Shown: positions 29,343 to 29,994 of the stretch, in pieces
Layout of the letters: every line of letters begins with the position of its first letter
Numbering within the stretch: the stretch's first letter is position 1
Source: JBAZDC01 sp041654595
Lineage (GTDB): Bacteria; Pseudomonadota; Gammaproteobacteria; Burkholderiales; Burkholderiaceae_B
Length of the DNA stretch: 29,994 nt
Direction of reading: 5' to 3'
Assembly (NCBI GenBank): GCA_964551305.1
Contig: CAZKBT010000039.1
Location: forward strand, 1 to 29,994
Notes under the pieces: generated by a model
The model's database searches: none
Told to the model about the DNA's origin: nothing
Seen by the model: only the letters and a program-made list of their open reading frames with translations
Position numbers and translations under genes: made by a program

Positions 29343-29994
29343 TCACTCGAGCCGGATATCCTGTTCCTTGATGACGCGGCGATTATTGTCGAGTTCTTGC
29401 TTGAGCTGCTTCTTGAACGTGTCGCCAACGCCGGTGCCCGGCTGCAACGCGCTGCTTGCCAGGTATTCCTGATACAGGGGTGTCGCCAATACTGCCTCCA
29501 CCCGTTTCTGAATCTGACGCGCAAGGTCAGGTTGAACGCCCGCGGGCGCAAACAATCCATAGTTGGAAAAGTATCTGACCTCGGGGAATCCGAGTTCAGC
29601 CGTGGTCGGCACTTCCGGCCATGCCGCCAGCCTGACCGGCGCCATGACCGCCAACGGCTTGATCGCGCCGGACGATACGTGCGACAAGAGCACGTCCGGG
29701 TTCGAGATCAACAAATCGATCACGCCGCCAAGGCCGTCCGTCAGCGCCTGGTTGTTGCTCCGATAAGGAATCTGGCGCATCTTGATCCCCGCCTGCTCGG
29801 AAAGATCCGCCATGCCCAGATGCGCAACCGTTCCTAGCCCGGGAACACCGAATGTGACCTTGTCCGGATTTTTCTTCGCGTAGGAAATCAAGCCCGCGAA
29901 GTCCTTCACATCCAGCGCCTTGGTCGCCGCGATTGCCACCGTGTAATGACCCAGTGAATTTCTGCTCAGGTGATAATCGAGGAAATCACCATGA
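29343..29994 (-). CDS. Bug/TctC-family periplasmic solute-binding protein (5' partial)
   Basis: C-terminal two thirds of a second Bug-type binding protein. The frame is open to the right edge of the window (residues HGDFLDYHLSRNSLGHYTVAIAATK precede the first possible start at 29939), so the N-terminus and signal peptide lie outside. Family motifs are FAGLISYAKKNPDKVTFGVPGLGTVAHLGMADL, IPYRSNNQALTDGLGGVIDLLISNP, GAIKPLAVMAPVRLAAWPEVPTTAELGFPEV and FAPAGVQPDLARQIQKRVEAVL. It is not a close copy of the Bug protein at 12552-13520. It probably belongs with genes beyond the window, and its ligand is unknown. Confidence 0.9.
   Translation of the reverse strand, partial: HGDFLDYHLSRNSLGHYTVAIAATKALDVKDFAGLISYAKKNPDKVTFGVPGLGTVAHLGMADLSEQAGIKMRQIPYRSNNQALTDGLGGVIDLLISNPDVLLSHVSSGAIKPLAVMAPVRLAAWPEVPTTAELGFPEVRYFSNYGLFAPAGVQPDLARQIQKRVEAVLATPLYQEYLASSALQPGTGVGDTFKKQLKQELDNNRRVIKEQDIRLE

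Noticed and set aside
1..29994. Mobile elements, CRISPR arrays, tRNA or rRNA genes
   Set aside because: No transposase or integrase motif, no regularly spaced direct repeats and no recognisable RNA gene was seen.

Overview
The window looks like a chromosomal segment of a Betaproteobacterium, most likely Burkholderiales/Alcaligenaceae (Bordetella, Achromobacter or Pusillimonas-like). The basis is the high GC content, two Bug/TctC-type solute-binding proteins, a σ54-controlled catabolic block, and an overall mix of small-molecule catabolism genes. This placement is inferred from gene content only. No rRNA, tRNA, CRISPR array, insertion sequence or phage gene was seen. No gene-free stretch exceeds about 220 bases, so the segment is densely coding.

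Region 1 (1-10072) carries the end of a type II secretion (T2SS) operon, gspD (5' end outside the window)-gspE-gspF. It is followed by a sulfatase lipoprotein gene (4592-6760). Facing it on the minus strand are a paralogous sulfatase lipoprotein and a formylglycine-generating enzyme (FGE). Both sulfatases carry the C-S-P-G-R maturation motif at residue 87, a lipobox, two Cys-rich insertions, and a C-terminal tail with two dockerin/EF-hand-like Ca2+ loops. The FGE has its own N-terminal membrane or Tat-type segment. Together this suggests a secretion, substrate and maturase module for cell-surface sulfatases.

Region 2 (10181-17386) is a σ54 regulon. A PAS-AAA+-Fis activator (14782-16458) is divergent from a five-gene operon: quinone-reductase-like MDR, Bug protein, dimeric α/β-barrel (DABB) protein, PRISE-type SDR and a second DABB protein. 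Downstream of the activator is an arylmalonate-decarboxylase/maleate-isomerase-like enzyme. Both the operon and the decarboxylase-like gene have textbook -24/-12 promoters (GG-N10-GC). Three 19-bp sites of the form RTGT-N11-ACAC lie upstream of these promoters. The activator therefore probably controls both units and may control itself. An outer-membrane β-barrel gene follows (17520-18320).

Region 3 (18363-29994) looks like amino-acid or peptide-derivative catabolism. It holds an AstE/aspartoacylase-like deacylase and a PLP threonine-dehydratase-like enzyme on the minus strand. Divergent from them are an M20 carbamoylase/amidase and a complete Dpp/Opp-type ABC importer (binding protein, two permeases, two ATPases) with an Lrp/AsnC regulator embedded in it. 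Tandem ATTGCG/CGCAAT inverted repeats precede the binding-protein gene, and related half-sites precede the M20 gene. A small unknown protein, a YgeA-type Asp/Glu racemase and a second Bug protein (N-terminus outside the window) close the segment.
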